DNA of 25,376 nucleotides from an uncultured Lachnospiraceae bacterium (GCA_934434905.1 CAKSAI010000010.1:1-25376), one strand, 5' to 3'; shown: positions 1 through 8,331, counted from the stretch's first letter. A program made the numbers and translations. Notes: generated by a model from the sequence alone, not told the origin.

Positions 1-105
1 TATTGCACGCACTGTTCCTTTTATTTTCTGGATTTCTTTGATTTTTCGTCTATTTTTCGTATGTTTCATTTTTATTTTGTATAAGATAGTGCTAGAAAGT
101 TCCAT
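1..105 (-). CDS. Possible 5' end of an unidentified gene running off the left edge
   Basis: On the minus strand an open frame starts with ATG at 105 and stays open for 35 codons to the window edge. A second in-frame ATG lies at 69, followed by a very basic stretch beginning MKHTKNRRKIKEIQKIK. A weak Shine-Dalgarno-like AGGG sits just before the first ATG. The region is AT-rich and the peptide matches no family I can name. It could be the cytoplasmic basic tail of a membrane protein or a chance open frame. It lies downstream of holA's putative terminator hairpin, so it would be a separate transcription unit. Confidence 0.25.
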   Translation of the reverse strand, partial: MELSSTILYKIKMKHTKNRRKIKEIQKIKGTVRAI

Positions 106-231
106 TTTTTCCCTATTGCAAATTTGCACACAAACTCAACTTCTAAATAACTTGTTTTTTGAAAATTGTTTAGATAGAAATAATTTCCAAATGATAATCA
201 GATCAAGGTATATGCCTCTGCCAGAACGAAA

Positions 232-259
232 TCAAGACCACCGGTTTTGATGGTCTTGA
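232..259 (-). terminator. Putative terminator downstream of holA
   Basis: An inverted repeat has a 9-bp stem, tcaagacca (232-240) with tggtcttga (251-259), and a 10-nt loop. It lies about 45 nt past the holA stop codon. On the minus strand the hairpin is followed only by a short, impure T stretch (TTTCGTT), so termination strength is uncertain. The rest of 1-304 is AT-rich and shows nothing else I can support apart from the possible edge ORF. Confidence 0.5.
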
Positions 260-304
260 CGTATCATTACAAATCGTTTTTATAAGTTCCAGTTAATCAC
301 CCCC

Positions 305-1285
305 TTAGGCAGCACTATATTTCACAATCAGCAGCTCCACTGCCATCCGGTCATTCAGATTACCGGTCTTGACCGCTTCCTCTGCCTCCACGCAGTCCGT
401 GACTGCCTGATAGAGCTGTTCTTTAGTAAAACTCCTGGCCTGTCCCTGGTTGCGCCGGAGCGCGAATTCGGGAACTCCGGCCTTTGCCGCAATAAATTTA
501 CTGTCATGTCCCTTACCTCCCAGCTCCTTGACCTGAAGCAGAATCTGGAACTGGCGTGCCACCAGAAACAGAATCCGCATAGGAGGCTCCTTTAAGGCCA
601 GCAGGTCATAATACAGCTCCAATGCATGTTTCTGATTCTTATCGGCAATGGCATTGACCATGTCAAATATCTTGCTGGTGGTCTGCTGCACGCAGACGGC
701 ATTCACATCCTCCGCCTCGATCACTTCCTTGTCCATGCAATAGCACAGCAGCTTCTCCAGCTCCTTGTCAATATATTCCATATCCGTGCCGACGGTATTT
801 AAGAACTGCTGCATGACGGATTGGGTAATCTTCTTGTTTTCGCGCTTCAGACGGCTTAAAATCCACTGTGTCAACACCTGTTCATTCTGTCTGGTGAACT
901 CTACCACCCGGCCTGCAGCCTTGACATTCTTGAACATCTTGCTGCGCTTGTCCACTTCATCTTCCACAAACACAAAGCAGGCCGTAGGCGCGATCGCCTT
1001 CATGTATTCCGCCAGCTCGTCACCTGCACTCTTGAACACGCCGCTGTTTGTAAGAAGGATCAGTCGTCGGTCTGCAAAGAAAGGCATTGTCTCCGCCAGA
1101 TCAATGATCTCACCAGGACGGATATCCTTTCCTTCATAGATAGAGACATTCATGGTATCTCCCTCCGGGACCAGTGCCTTCTGTAATTTTTCCTTATACT
1201 GCTTTTTTAAATAATCCTCTTCTCCATATAACAAATATACCGGAGCAAAAGAGCCGGATCTGATGTCTGCATCGATGGTCTTCAT
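305..1285 (-). CDS. holA: DNA polymerase III subunit delta (HolA)
   Basis: This 326-residue protein has the usual length and sequence pattern of the delta subunit of the DNA polymerase III clamp loader, which opens the beta clamp and loads it on primed DNA in the cytoplasm. Visible family marks are the N-terminal VYLLYGEEDYLKKQY segment of the AAA+-like domain I, the mid-protein AIADKNQKHALELYYDLL helix region and the C-terminal clamp-loader collar helices ending NDRMAVELLIVKY. The start is supported by AGGAGAG eight nt upstream of ATG. It lies 62 nt after the hicB-like gene, with no clear promoter of its own in that gap, so it is probably read from the hicB promoter and/or the comEC operon. 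A comEC-holA neighbourhood is common in Firmicutes; here hicB has intervened. Confidence 0.93.
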   Translation of the reverse strand: MKTIDADIRSGSFAPVYLLYGEEDYLKKQYKEKLQKALVPEGDTMNVSIYEGKDIRPGEIIDLAETMPFFADRRLILLTNSGVFKSAGDELAEYMKAIAPTACFVFVEDEVDKRSKMFKNVKAAGRVVEFTRQNEQVLTQWILSRLKRENKKITQSVMQQFLNTVGTDMEYIDKELEKLLCYCMDKEVIEAEDVNAVCVQQTTSKIFDMVNAIADKNQKHALELYYDLLALKEPPMRILFLVARQFQILLQVKELGGKGHDSKFIAAKAGVPEFALRRNQGQARSFTKEQLYQAVTDCVEAEEAVKTGNLNDRMAVELLIVKYSAA

Positions 1286-1347
1286 TGTTTGTGCTCTCCT
1301 GTCAAACTTGAAAATACTTCACAAATCGATTTCTGATAATAGCTTTA

Positions 1348-1713
1348 CTACCTTGAATACACTGCATCATTTCGAGAAAGAAGGTATACACAATACTGAT
1401 TCATGCTGATTCCTTCCCTCTGTGAATGTTCTGCCAATGCTCTGTGCAGACTGCGAGGAATCCTTAGCTTGAACTGACCGGAGTAATCTTCCAGACTATC
1501 CGGTTCATAAATCTCTATTCCATCTTCCAGTGCTGCCTCAATCCAGGCCCTCTTAGCAGACAATGCATTAGCCACCGCGCTTTCTACTGTTTCACCGCAG
1601 GTAATACAGCCTGGTAAATCCGGATAGGAAACCACAAATCCACCTTCATCCCTATCTTCTACAATTTCCATACGATAGGACATTGCCATATAATCATTCA
1701 GCGTCTTCATCAT
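1348..1713 (-). CDS. hicB: Orphan HicB-family antitoxin-like protein
   Basis: This 121-residue protein has the two-part HicB layout. The N-terminal partial RNase H-like fold includes YRMEIVEDRDEGGFVVSYPDLPGC and the GETVESAVANA helix. The C-terminal ribbon-helix-helix DNA-binding segment runs from about residue 82 (KLRIPRSLHRALAEHSQREG, then SMNQYCVYLLSR). In type II hicAB modules HicB neutralises the HicA mRNA interferase and represses the operon. No hicA-sized frame precedes or follows: the upstream 74 nt are promoter and RBS, and the downstream 62 nt lead into holA. It is therefore a solitary HicB-like protein, either a leftover antitoxin or a stand-alone regulator. AGGAGG sits 8 nt before the ATG at 1713; a second ATG follows immediately. 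Confidence 0.85.
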   Translation of the reverse strand: MMKTLNDYMAMSYRMEIVEDRDEGGFVVSYPDLPGCITCGETVESAVANALSAKRAWIEAALEDGIEIYEPDSLEDYSGQFKLRIPRSLHRALAEHSQREGISMNQYCVYLLSRNDAVYSR

Positions 1714-1721
1714 TCTTTATG

Positions 1722-1762
1722 CCTCCTATTCATATTATATGTGGTATCGCATATGGTGTCAA
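1722..1762 (-). promoter_or_regulatory. Consensus sigma-A promoter of hicB with possible RHH operator
   Basis: On the minus strand TTGACA (1757-1762), a 17-bp spacer (1740-1756) and TATAAT (1734-1739) form a perfect consensus promoter. The Shine-Dalgarno AGGAGG (1722-1727) begins about where transcription should start, so the predicted leader is only about 14 nt. The spacer contains the imperfect palindrome ATGCGATACCACAT (10 of 14 positions symmetric), a plausible binding site for the ribbon-helix-helix domain of HicB. The promoter is seen directly; autoregulation is inferred. Confidence 0.75.
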
Positions 1763-1787
1763 CATATTTTTATTATTTGTGTTTCCC

Positions 1788-4421
1788 CTACCGGAACTCC
1801 TCCACCCAGACTCCACCTTTATCGCATCCAACCGTAATCTGTCCGCTCTCCATGGTGTAATAGATCCTGCTTCCGGCCTCCTTGATCCGTCCTACGGCCT
1901 CCTTCCCCGGATGACCATAGCTATTCTCCTTGGCGCAGGAAATCACTGCGACCACAGGTTTTATGCTTTGCAGAAGCGATTCACTGTTAGAACCGTTGGA
2001 GCCGTGATGATCTGCCTTGTAGATATCCACCTTAAGCTTTGGATACCGCAGCGCAAGCTCCCGCTCCTGCTTCGCAGGCAGATCGCCCCCGAGCAGTGCC
2101 GACAAACCGGAATATTGCAGCAGCAGCACCATGGAATTATCATTCCGATCCGTTCCCTCTTCCCATGGATACAGGCAGGTAAAGCGCAGCTTACCGCTTC
2201 CAACCGTGTCCTCCGGTGCAAGATAGACAATCTCTGTCTGAAATTGTTCTGCCGCCTTGCACAGCTTCTCCCAGGCCTCGTCCCGGACGATCCACTGACT
2301 TAAGAAAAGGTGTTTCACCTGATAGCCGCTCTCCCACACCTCCAGCAAGCCGGAGATATGATCTTCGTCTGCATGAGACACAAACCAGCCTTCCACGCTG
2401 CCTGCCCCCTGACACTTCAAAAAACTCAACAGTCGGTATTCCCCCACCTTCTTCTCGCTGGTACTGCCGCCATCGATGAAAAAAGCTGTCCCGTCCTCCG
2501 CCTGAACATAGATACCGTCCCCCTGTCCCACATCCAGGAAGCATATCCGAAAGCCACGGTTCGGGCGAATCACCAGCAAGGAAATCAAAGCGATAAGCAT
2601 CACTGCCAAAATTGCTGTTTTTTTTATTCCGGTACCTTGCGGTTCTGTTCTTCTCCCTGGCTCATGAGCAGTCCACCTACTCGGAAACAAGCCTTCTTCA
2701 CGGCAGCTTTCCTTCTTATCATTTCGAAAGCATCGTTTCGAGCTGTCTTTATCCCTAAGATTCATCCTATAGAGCAGAAAAAGTCCCACCGCCAGAACCA
2801 CATAATACCCGATCATCATTTCTGCTGCGGGCTTTCCCGTGATACAGACCGCTCCCGGAAGTTTGCCAAAGAGACTGCACACCCGCTCATTCCAGCATAG
2901 CAACCCATTCGCCGGCTGCAACAAAAGCCGGGACAGACGTTCCAGGATTTCCGCAGTTGTTCCAAATATTCCGGCTGCTCCACTTCCCATAATACCCACT
3001 GCTCCCGCCAGGCACCCGATAATTCCACCCAGCAGGCCAGACACCAGAACAAGCCCCATAAGCGGCAGCAACAGACCATTGATCAGCACACTGTACAATG
3101 GGAATTCATAATAGAACCATACCGTCAAAGGCAGCGTCACCAACTGGATACATCCGCTGACGAAGAATGTCCCGGCGAGCGTCTTTTTCCACTTTCCCAC
3201 CCCTATCCCGGCGAAAAGAATAACATGATCCACATGACATCGCCAGCGCGATCTGTCATTGCCAACGGGTTCCGGTTTCTGACTTTCCTCTTGCGCAACG
3301 CTCCTTGCTCCCGGAATATTTTTCGTATCCGCAGTTTCTCCTCTCCCAAAGGCTTCCTCCAGGATCTTCACTGCCACCACCACCGCCAGCACCGCGCTGT
3401 AGGAAAAAATAAAACCTGCATAAGTAAAACAATAGGGATTTTCCCAGAGCTGCATCAACGCCGACAGGGACAACGCTGTCACAGAATCGTAAGCCATACC
3501 CAGCACATTCCCCAACAGCATTACCAGAAACATTAAGACGGCCCGCCTTGTGGACAGTTCCATACCGGAGATTTGGCCGAACAACAATACCACTATCCCC
3601 GCCAGAATACCCGCGCCGGGATAAGACATCCGCCGCTTCCTTAAGAAGCGGTAAATCCCCATTCCCAGAATGGAAACATGCAGACCGGAGATAGCCAGCA
3701 CGTGGGAGATCCCGGACTGCTGATAGAGCTTCTTCACTTCTGTATCCAGCATGCCCTTATCACCAAGGGTCATAACGCTTAATACCCCTGCCTCCCTCTC
3801 AGGAAGCTTGGTCGCATACACCTCCTGCACCTGCTTTCGCAGCCGATACAGCCACTCCTTCCACAAGATGCGCTGCCGCTTCAGCAGACGTACCGAATCT
3901 GCCTTTACAGCCTGAAATACCCCTTTGCTGTAATAATACGCCTGCTCATCAAAGTTCCCCTCATTTCTGGCCTGTGCAAAGCTCTTACAAGCCCCTGTTA
4001 CTTGAATGGTATCACCGATAGAATATGTATCGGATTGTTGATAGATCAGAACCTGGCCAACCCGGAAGCTGCCTGTTCCGCTTATAAGTTCAGAATCCTT
4101 CAGATAATAAACAATGCTATAGTTCTTCTCTTCCTTCTTGCTGATGGTTCCCACCACCGTGAGCTCACTCTGCTCGCCTGCACAATTCTCCACCGACTGT
4201 ATCAGGCTCTGCTGTTGCTGCCACCTCATCTGCCCCAACAGGCAAAATGCCAGACAGAAAAGCACCCGTAAAACCCACGGATAATATCTGCGGGTTGTCA
4301 TAAAGCCCACGCTCCCCAGCCAGGCTGCCCACAATACATATCCCCACGGGTTTCCCCGATAAGAAACTACCACCCCAAGAAGGAAAGAGACCGCAAGCTG
4401 CGCTAACACCCTGCCGCTCAT
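1788..4421 (-). CDS. comEC: ComEC/Rec2 DNA uptake channel with metallo-beta-lactamase domain
   Basis: This 877-residue polytopic membrane protein moves single-stranded transforming DNA across the membrane. The order is: N-terminal hydrophobic segments and a soluble OB-like DUF4131 region (about 1-200); the Competence membrane domain with LPEREAGVLSVMTLGDKG and QSGISHVLAISGLHVSILG (about 205-250); many transmembrane helices; and a C-terminal metallo-beta-lactamase-like domain from about 630. That domain shows DVGQGDG, SHADEDH (about 682-688), GGDL, KADHHGSN (about 802) and YGHPG. The metal-ligand motifs look intact, so the nuclease-like domain may be active. A hydrophilic insertion near 370-400 is longer than usual. 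It starts 12 nt after the GerMN lipoprotein gene and is the last gene of the comEA-led operon before the hicB promoter. Confidence 0.95.
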   Translation of the reverse strand: MSGRVLAQLAVSFLLGVVVSYRGNPWGYVLWAAWLGSVGFMTTRRYYPWVLRVLFCLAFCLLGQMRWQQQQSLIQSVENCAGEQSELTVVGTISKKEEKNYSIVYYLKDSELISGTGSFRVGQVLIYQQSDTYSIGDTIQVTGACKSFAQARNEGNFDEQAYYYSKGVFQAVKADSVRLLKRQRILWKEWLYRLRKQVQEVYATKLPEREAGVLSVMTLGDKGMLDTEVKKLYQQSGISHVLAISGLHVSILGMGIYRFLRKRRMSYPGAGILAGIVVLLFGQISGMELSTRRAVLMFLVMLLGNVLGMAYDSVTALSLSALMQLWENPYCFTYAGFIFSYSAVLAVVVAVKILEEAFGRGETADTKNIPGARSVAQEESQKPEPVGNDRSRWRCHVDHVILFAGIGVGKWKKTLAGTFFVSGCIQLVTLPLTVWFYYEFPLYSVLINGLLLPLMGLVLVSGLLGGIIGCLAGAVGIMGSGAAGIFGTTAEILERLSRLLLQPANGLLCWNERVCSLFGKLPGAVCITGKPAAEMMIGYYVVLAVGLFLLYRMNLRDKDSSKRCFRNDKKESCREEGLFPSRWTAHEPGRRTEPQGTGIKKTAILAVMLIALISLLVIRPNRGFRICFLDVGQGDGIYVQAEDGTAFFIDGGSTSEKKVGEYRLLSFLKCQGAGSVEGWFVSHADEDHISGLLEVWESGYQVKHLFLSQWIVRDEAWEKLCKAAEQFQTEIVYLAPEDTVGSGKLRFTCLYPWEEGTDRNDNSMVLLLQYSGLSALLGGDLPAKQERELALRYPKLKVDIYKADHHGSNGSNSESLLQSIKPVVAVISCAKENSYGHPGKEAVGRIKEAGSRIYYTMESGQITVGCDKGGVWVEEFR

Positions 4422-4433
4422 CTCTATCCTCCT

Positions 4434-5381
4434 TTACTTCTTTCCCTTCTCAGGTGTCACCACATAGTCCAGATTCCGCTCATACACCTTACTCAAAGGG
4501 AATTTCTCCCGATATACGATACTTGTATCTCCATTTACAGAGATCTGCACCTTGTTGACATTGGGAAGCTCCACCAGAGAATTGACGATGGAATAAATGA
4601 CAACCCCCGCATCCACATCATTTCCCGGAGCCAGGAAACCCTCGTCCAGTGTCACAAAGCACACGCCATCCAGCACGGAGATGCTGATGAGCTTCGTACC
4701 GCTTGGTATGGCGGACTTGCTGTCTCCACTGATTGGCCCCTTAAACAACTGCTCCATCACCAGCTTCTCCAGAGGAACGTTGCTATTGTAATGGCGCTCC
4801 TGCACCTCCTGTACCAGCCCGTCTCCCGCTTTATTGGAAAAATACAGCGTAATGGTCGCCGTCTGTATCGAATTGATCTGCTCCCCCGGATTCTCAATAA
4901 AGCTGTCAGCCGTCATAAGACCAATGACCTTGCCGCCGGCATCCATCAAAGGAGAATCTCCGACATAGAAGGAAATGCTGTCCACACCGTCCACCTGGAT
5001 CAGTGTGCGCACGACTGCCGCACGACAAAGCACCTCCGTGACAGGATCCATCTGTGAATACTCGCTGCCAAAATTAAGCTGCAGCACACCGTCTGCCAGT
5101 GTCCAGGCCGGAATTCCCACATTTCCTGCTAAGGCTCTGCGGTAATCCACACTGTCCGGATTCTCATCGAGCTTAAGAAGCAGCTCCCGGATCTTACCAT
5201 CCGTATTGTCCGCCTGAACCTCATAGGGTACCGGAAGTACCTTGGTCTGCTCTTTGTTCAGATAATAAATATAGTTATCCGCTTTCGTCGGTGCCTCCTT
5301 GCCGCAGCCGGAAAGCATTGCCATTCCGGTCATGAGGATAACCGTCATAAGCAGAAATAACCATCGTTGTCTTTTTTTCAT
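4434..5381 (-). CDS. GerMN-domain lipoprotein
   Basis: This is a 315-residue secreted lipoprotein. A basic, hydrophobic signal peptide ends in a lipobox MLSGC with the lipidated Cys at residue 26. Two GerMN-type modules follow, at about 60-160 (LNFGSEYSQMDPVTEVLCRAA, VDSISFYVGDSPL) and about 185-300 (ITLYFSNKAGDGLVQEV, VPLEKLVMEQLFKGP, SIVNSLVELPNVNKVQISVNG). GerMN domains occur in germination and sporulation GerM and in other envelope lipoproteins; the biochemical role is not established from sequence. I chose the ATG at 5381 because GGAG lies 6 nt upstream; an in-frame ATG at 5393 is possible. It follows the sensor kinase stop closely, so it is co-transcribed and may be an envelope partner of that kinase. 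Confidence 0.85.
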   Translation of the reverse strand: MKKRQRWLFLLMTVILMTGMAMLSGCGKEAPTKADNYIYYLNKEQTKVLPVPYEVQADNTDGKIRELLLKLDENPDSVDYRRALAGNVGIPAWTLADGVLQLNFGSEYSQMDPVTEVLCRAAVVRTLIQVDGVDSISFYVGDSPLMDAGGKVIGLMTADSFIENPGEQINSIQTATITLYFSNKAGDGLVQEVQERHYNSNVPLEKLVMEQLFKGPISGDSKSAIPSGTKLISISVLDGVCFVTLDEGFLAPGNDVDAGVVIYSIVNSLVELPNVNKVQISVNGDTSIVYREKFPLSKVYERNLDYVVTPEKGKK

Positions 5382-5401
5382 AATGATCTCCATTCCCGCA
5401 C

Positions 5402-6838
5402 CTATGCAATATAGTTCAGTGGAATACGCACGGTAAAAATCGTACCCTCTCCCACCTTACTGTGAGCCTTGATAGCGCCCCGGTGCATGAGAACAACATT
5501 TCTTGTAATGGCAAGACCAAGTCCCGTGCCTCCGATCTCTCTGGAGTGAGACTTGTCCACCCGGTAAAAACGCTCATAAATATGTTCCAGGGAATCCTCC
5601 GGGATGCCGATGCCGGAATCCTCTACCCGGATAAAGAAATACTTATGGTCAGCATTCAGTGATACATGAACCCAGCCGCCCTCCTTGTTGTACTTGATCG
5701 CATTCTCAACAAGATTCGTCAATGCCAGCGTCAGCTTGACCTCATCGATTTCCGCCGTCACCGGCCGGAAGCTCTCCAGCACCAGTTCCACATTCTGCTT
5801 CTCGGCGATAGGTCTGAGGCGCTTTAAGATCAATTCGATCAGCTCGTTGATATTCACGGCTTCGATATTGAGCACACCGGCCGAACGGTCCATTTTCACC
5901 AGAGACAAGAGATCGTTGATGATCTTATTCTCCCGATCGATCTCAGCAGCTATATCCGTCATGAAATCCCGGTAAAGCTCTGCCGGCACATCCTCCTGAT
6001 CCAGCAGGGAATCTGCCAGTACCTTCATGGATGTCAGCGGCGTTTTCAGCTCATGGGACACGTTGGAAACGAATTCCTGCCGGGACTGGTCTATGACCTG
6101 CATACGCTTTACCATCTCGTTAAAAGCATCGGAAATAGCCTCCGTCTCCGTATAATCGGAAACCGAAAGTGCTCCCACCTCTTCGCCGGTCTGGATCGCA
6201 TCGATGGATCTTGTGATCTTCCCCAAGGGCCGCACCAGGCGAATAGCCAGAAACAGCGCAAGCGCCACCACAAGAATGCCGCATGCCACCTCGATCACCA
6301 TGGCATTTCCCTTCAGGTATTCATAGTTGGCAATGATACTGTCCGTGGAAACGCTCACCAGCATGACGCCCAGGATCTCCTGGGTCTTACCGTCCTTAAG
6401 GGGCAGCGTCATCTCGATATAGTGGTTCTTTGAATCATACTTGGAGATCTCCTCGCCCTTGTAGCTCTTCACGATCTCCTCGGAGATAATGGTCTTACCC
6501 ACATCCAGATTATATGTATCCCGCACGATCTGGAAGCTGGAATTGATCAGCATCACGCGACCGTCATAGACATTGGACAATAAGACCAACTGACTGCTGA
6601 TGGTCTCGTTGGCGGTATTATTCAAATAATCATAGGTAACGATCTGCGTTCCCAGGATCTTCGCCTGGCTTAAGATATCAATACTCCGGTTGGAGATTGC
6701 TTTATTTTCATATGTCTCCAATAGTCCCGCACGGAACACCATGCTGGGAAGGATCCCCACAAGTGCCAGCACCAGGAACAAACGGAATTTCAAGCTTCTG
6801 ATAAATTTCAAGCTCTTAATAAATTTCAAACGTTTCAT
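5402..6838 (-). CDS. HAMP-domain sensor histidine kinase
   Basis: This 478-residue membrane sensor kinase belongs to the WalK/PhoR-like class. It has TM1 at about 18-36, an extracellular sensor domain at about 40-180 (single Cache-like by size), TM2 at about 182-202, HAMP at about 200-255, and a HisKA domain with phospho-acceptor His262 in SNVSHELKTPLTS. The HATPase_c domain has the N box around Asn379 (NLVENAIKYN), G1 DSGIGIP (about 407), F box YERFYRVDKSHSREIGGTG, and G2 GGTGLGLA (about 436). All catalytic motifs look intact. The N-terminal cytoplasmic tail holds a tandem repeat of the hexamer SLKFIK/R. GGAG lies 6 nt before the ATG. Its gene starts 37 nt after its cognate regulator, which is interrupted, so the phosphorelay may have lost its full-length target in this strain. 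Confidence 0.93.
   Translation of the reverse strand: MKRLKFIKSLKFIRSLKFRLFLVLALVGILPSMVFRAGLLETYENKAISNRSIDILSQAKILGTQIVTYDYLNNTANETISSQLVLLSNVYDGRVMLINSSFQIVRDTYNLDVGKTIISEEIVKSYKGEEISKYDSKNHYIEMTLPLKDGKTQEILGVMLVSVSTDSIIANYEYLKGNAMVIEVACGILVVALALFLAIRLVRPLGKITRSIDAIQTGEEVGALSVSDYTETEAISDAFNEMVKRMQVIDQSRQEFVSNVSHELKTPLTSMKVLADSLLDQEDVPAELYRDFMTDIAAEIDRENKIINDLLSLVKMDRSAGVLNIEAVNINELIELILKRLRPIAEKQNVELVLESFRPVTAEIDEVKLTLALTNLVENAIKYNKEGGWVHVSLNADHKYFFIRVEDSGIGIPEDSLEHIYERFYRVDKSHSREIGGTGLGLAITRNVVLMHRGAIKAHSKVGEGTIFTVRIPLNYIA
6786..6832. repeat. 18-nt tandem repeat at the start of the sensor kinase gene
   Basis: Two 18-nt units, aatttcaagcttctgata (6786-6803) and aatttcaagctcttaata (6804-6821), are followed by a partial third, aatttcaaacg. 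They are in frame, so copy-number change adds or removes six residues in the cytoplasmic tail just before TM1 without disrupting the protein. The two full units differ at 3 to 4 positions, so this is an old rather than a fresh expansion. Confidence 0.7.
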
Positions 6839-6875
6839 AACTGTCTCCAGAGGCCCAGGCTGTCACCGAGCCACA

Positions 6876-7565
6876 TCATCCCTGATAGTAGTAGCCCACG
6901 CCCCACTTGGTATGGACGTACCTTGGCTCGCTGGGATTTGCCTCTATCTTCTCTCTCAATCGGCGCACATGGACATCCACGGTCCGCACATCACCGGGAT
7001 ACTTGTAGCCCCATACCAGGTTCAGCAGGTTCTCACGGCTGTATACCTTACCCGCATTGGTCACAAGAAGCTCCAGAAGATCAAATTCCTTGGCTGTCAG
7101 GTTTACTTCCTTATCCATGATATACAGTCTCCGACCCTCACAGTCAAGCTTCAGATCTCCGTTTTTTATCACCTTTGGATCCTTTTCCTCCGGCTGATTC
7201 TGCACGGTTCTTCGCATAATAGCCTTGATCCGCGCCTTAACCTCAAGGATATTGAAGGGCTTGGTTATGTAATCATCCGCGCCATACTCCAATCCCAGAA
7301 TCTTATCCATATCATCGCCCTAGGCTGTCAGCATGACGATGGGTACCATGGAGAATTCGCGGATCTGCTGGCATACCTCAAAACCGTCCATCTTGGGCAG
7401 CATGATATCCAGAAGAATCATGTCATACGGATTCTCCTTGGCCAGCCGCAATGCTTCTTCCCCGTCATAGGCGCAGTCCACTTCCATCCCGTCCTGCTCC
7501 AGACTGAACCGGATCCCCTTTACAATTAATTTTTCGTCATCGACTACAAGAACCTTCTTTGCCAT
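6876..7565 (-). pseudogene. OmpR/PhoB-type response regulator interrupted by in-frame TAG
   Basis: The frame encodes 229 codons of a normal winged-helix response regulator except that codon 82 is TAG (7320-7322). Before it stand the receiver-domain motifs DD (9-10), phospho-acceptor Asp53 in MILLDIMLP and conserved Thr80 (VPIVMLTA). After it, in the same frame, come GDDMDKILGLEYGADDY, the switch Lys102 in TKPF, and a complete DNA-binding domain (LTAKEFDLLELL, RENLLNLVWGY, RTVDVHVRRLREKIE, VGYYYQG). Relatives usually have Lys at position 82, so one AAG to TAG change would explain it. There is no frameshift or other decay. The upstream fragment would be a truncated receiver; an ATG at 7310 with AGGG upstream could allow the C-terminal part to be made. 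It starts with GAGGTGA and lies 9 nt after the comEA-like gene. Confidence 0.9.
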
Positions 7566-7574
7566 TTCTTCACC

Positions 7575-8258
7575 TCAGTTTACCTTGATATGGTCCTTTA
7601 TTTTGGAAAAAACACCTTCCTTGATGCCTGTGATGTTCAGGATATCCTCCACGCTTCCAAATGCGCCGTTCTCCTCCCGCCAGGAAACAATGCTCTCCGC
7701 CTTGGACTGTCCGATCCCCGGCAGTGTCATCAGTTCCTCCACTGTGGCAGTATTCAGGTTGATCCGCCCATCGTCCGGCTCCCCGTATGCTCCCAGGCTG
7801 CTCCCTGTCTCCTGTCCGGTTCTCTGTTCTCCGACCGCATACACGTAGACCATCTGGCCGTCGCTTAGAACCAGTGCCTGATTGAGCGTACTCACGTCTG
7901 CACCCTCCGTGGTGCCTCCCGCCAGCTCCACCGCCTCAAACACGCGGCTGCCTTCCGGCAGCTTGTAGACACCGGGGGTAACCACCGCTCCGGATACCTG
8001 GACATAGATCATCTTCTCCGCTTTTCCGTCTTCCGCGGCTCCTCCAGACGAACTGCCTTCCGTCGAACTGCCGGACGGACTGTCTCCCGCCTGATTACCG
8101 GAGGTGTCATTTCCCGCAGCAGCTCCAGCCGACTTCTCATCCGCTTCTTTGGAAGTCCCCTGTTCCACATACAGACCGGACCGGTTTTTGCACCCGGCCA
8201 TCACCAACAGCAGACAGCAGAGAACCGCTGTCCATATCATTCTCTTTTTTCGAATCAT
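7575..8258 (-). CDS. comEA: ComEA-like lipoprotein (SLBB + helix-hairpin-helix)
   Basis: This 227-residue exported DNA receptor-like protein first shows a lipoprotein signal ending VMAGC (Cys23) and a long Ser/Gly-rich low-complexity linker at about 33-80. An SLBB domain follows at about 83-140 (IYVQVSGAVVTPGVYKLPEG). The C-terminal DNA-binding tandem helix-hairpin-helix spans about 165-227, with INLNTATVEELMTLPGIG, QSKAESIVSWREENG and ITGIKEGVFSKI. ComEA binds incoming double-stranded DNA outside the membrane and hands it toward ComEC. Anchoring through a lipidated Cys replaces the transmembrane anchor known from B. subtilis. It is the first gene of the operon, followed 9 nt later by the response regulator. 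Confidence 0.9.
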   Translation of the reverse strand: MIRKKRMIWTAVLCCLLLVMAGCKNRSGLYVEQGTSKEADEKSAGAAAGNDTSGNQAGDSPSGSSTEGSSSGGAAEDGKAEKMIYVQVSGAVVTPGVYKLPEGSRVFEAVELAGGTTEGADVSTLNQALVLSDGQMVYVYAVGEQRTGQETGSSLGAYGEPDDGRINLNTATVEELMTLPGIGQSKAESIVSWREENGAFGSVEDILNITGIKEGVFSKIKDHIKVN

Positions 8259-8302
8259 GCTCCATTCCTTTCCGGAACAGAACCCTTACTGAATCAACTA
8301 CT

Positions 8303-8331
8303 ATTTTATCGGAATTCCACCGCGATTACAA
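8303..8331 (-). promoter_or_regulatory. Promoter of the comEA-led operon
   Basis: On the minus strand TTGTAA (8326-8331) and TAAAAT (8303-8308) are separated by 17 bp, placing the start site near 8296, about 38 nt before the comEA ATG. An EcoRI-type inverted repeat (ggaattcc at 8311-8318 with ggaattc at 8334-8340) spans the spacer and -35 and could be an operator. Confidence 0.5.

Noticed and set aside
38..250. 70-codon plus-strand open frame at the left edge
   Set aside because: It is hydrophobic AT-rich translation with no ribosome site or family match, and it runs into the hairpin past holA. It is likely chance.
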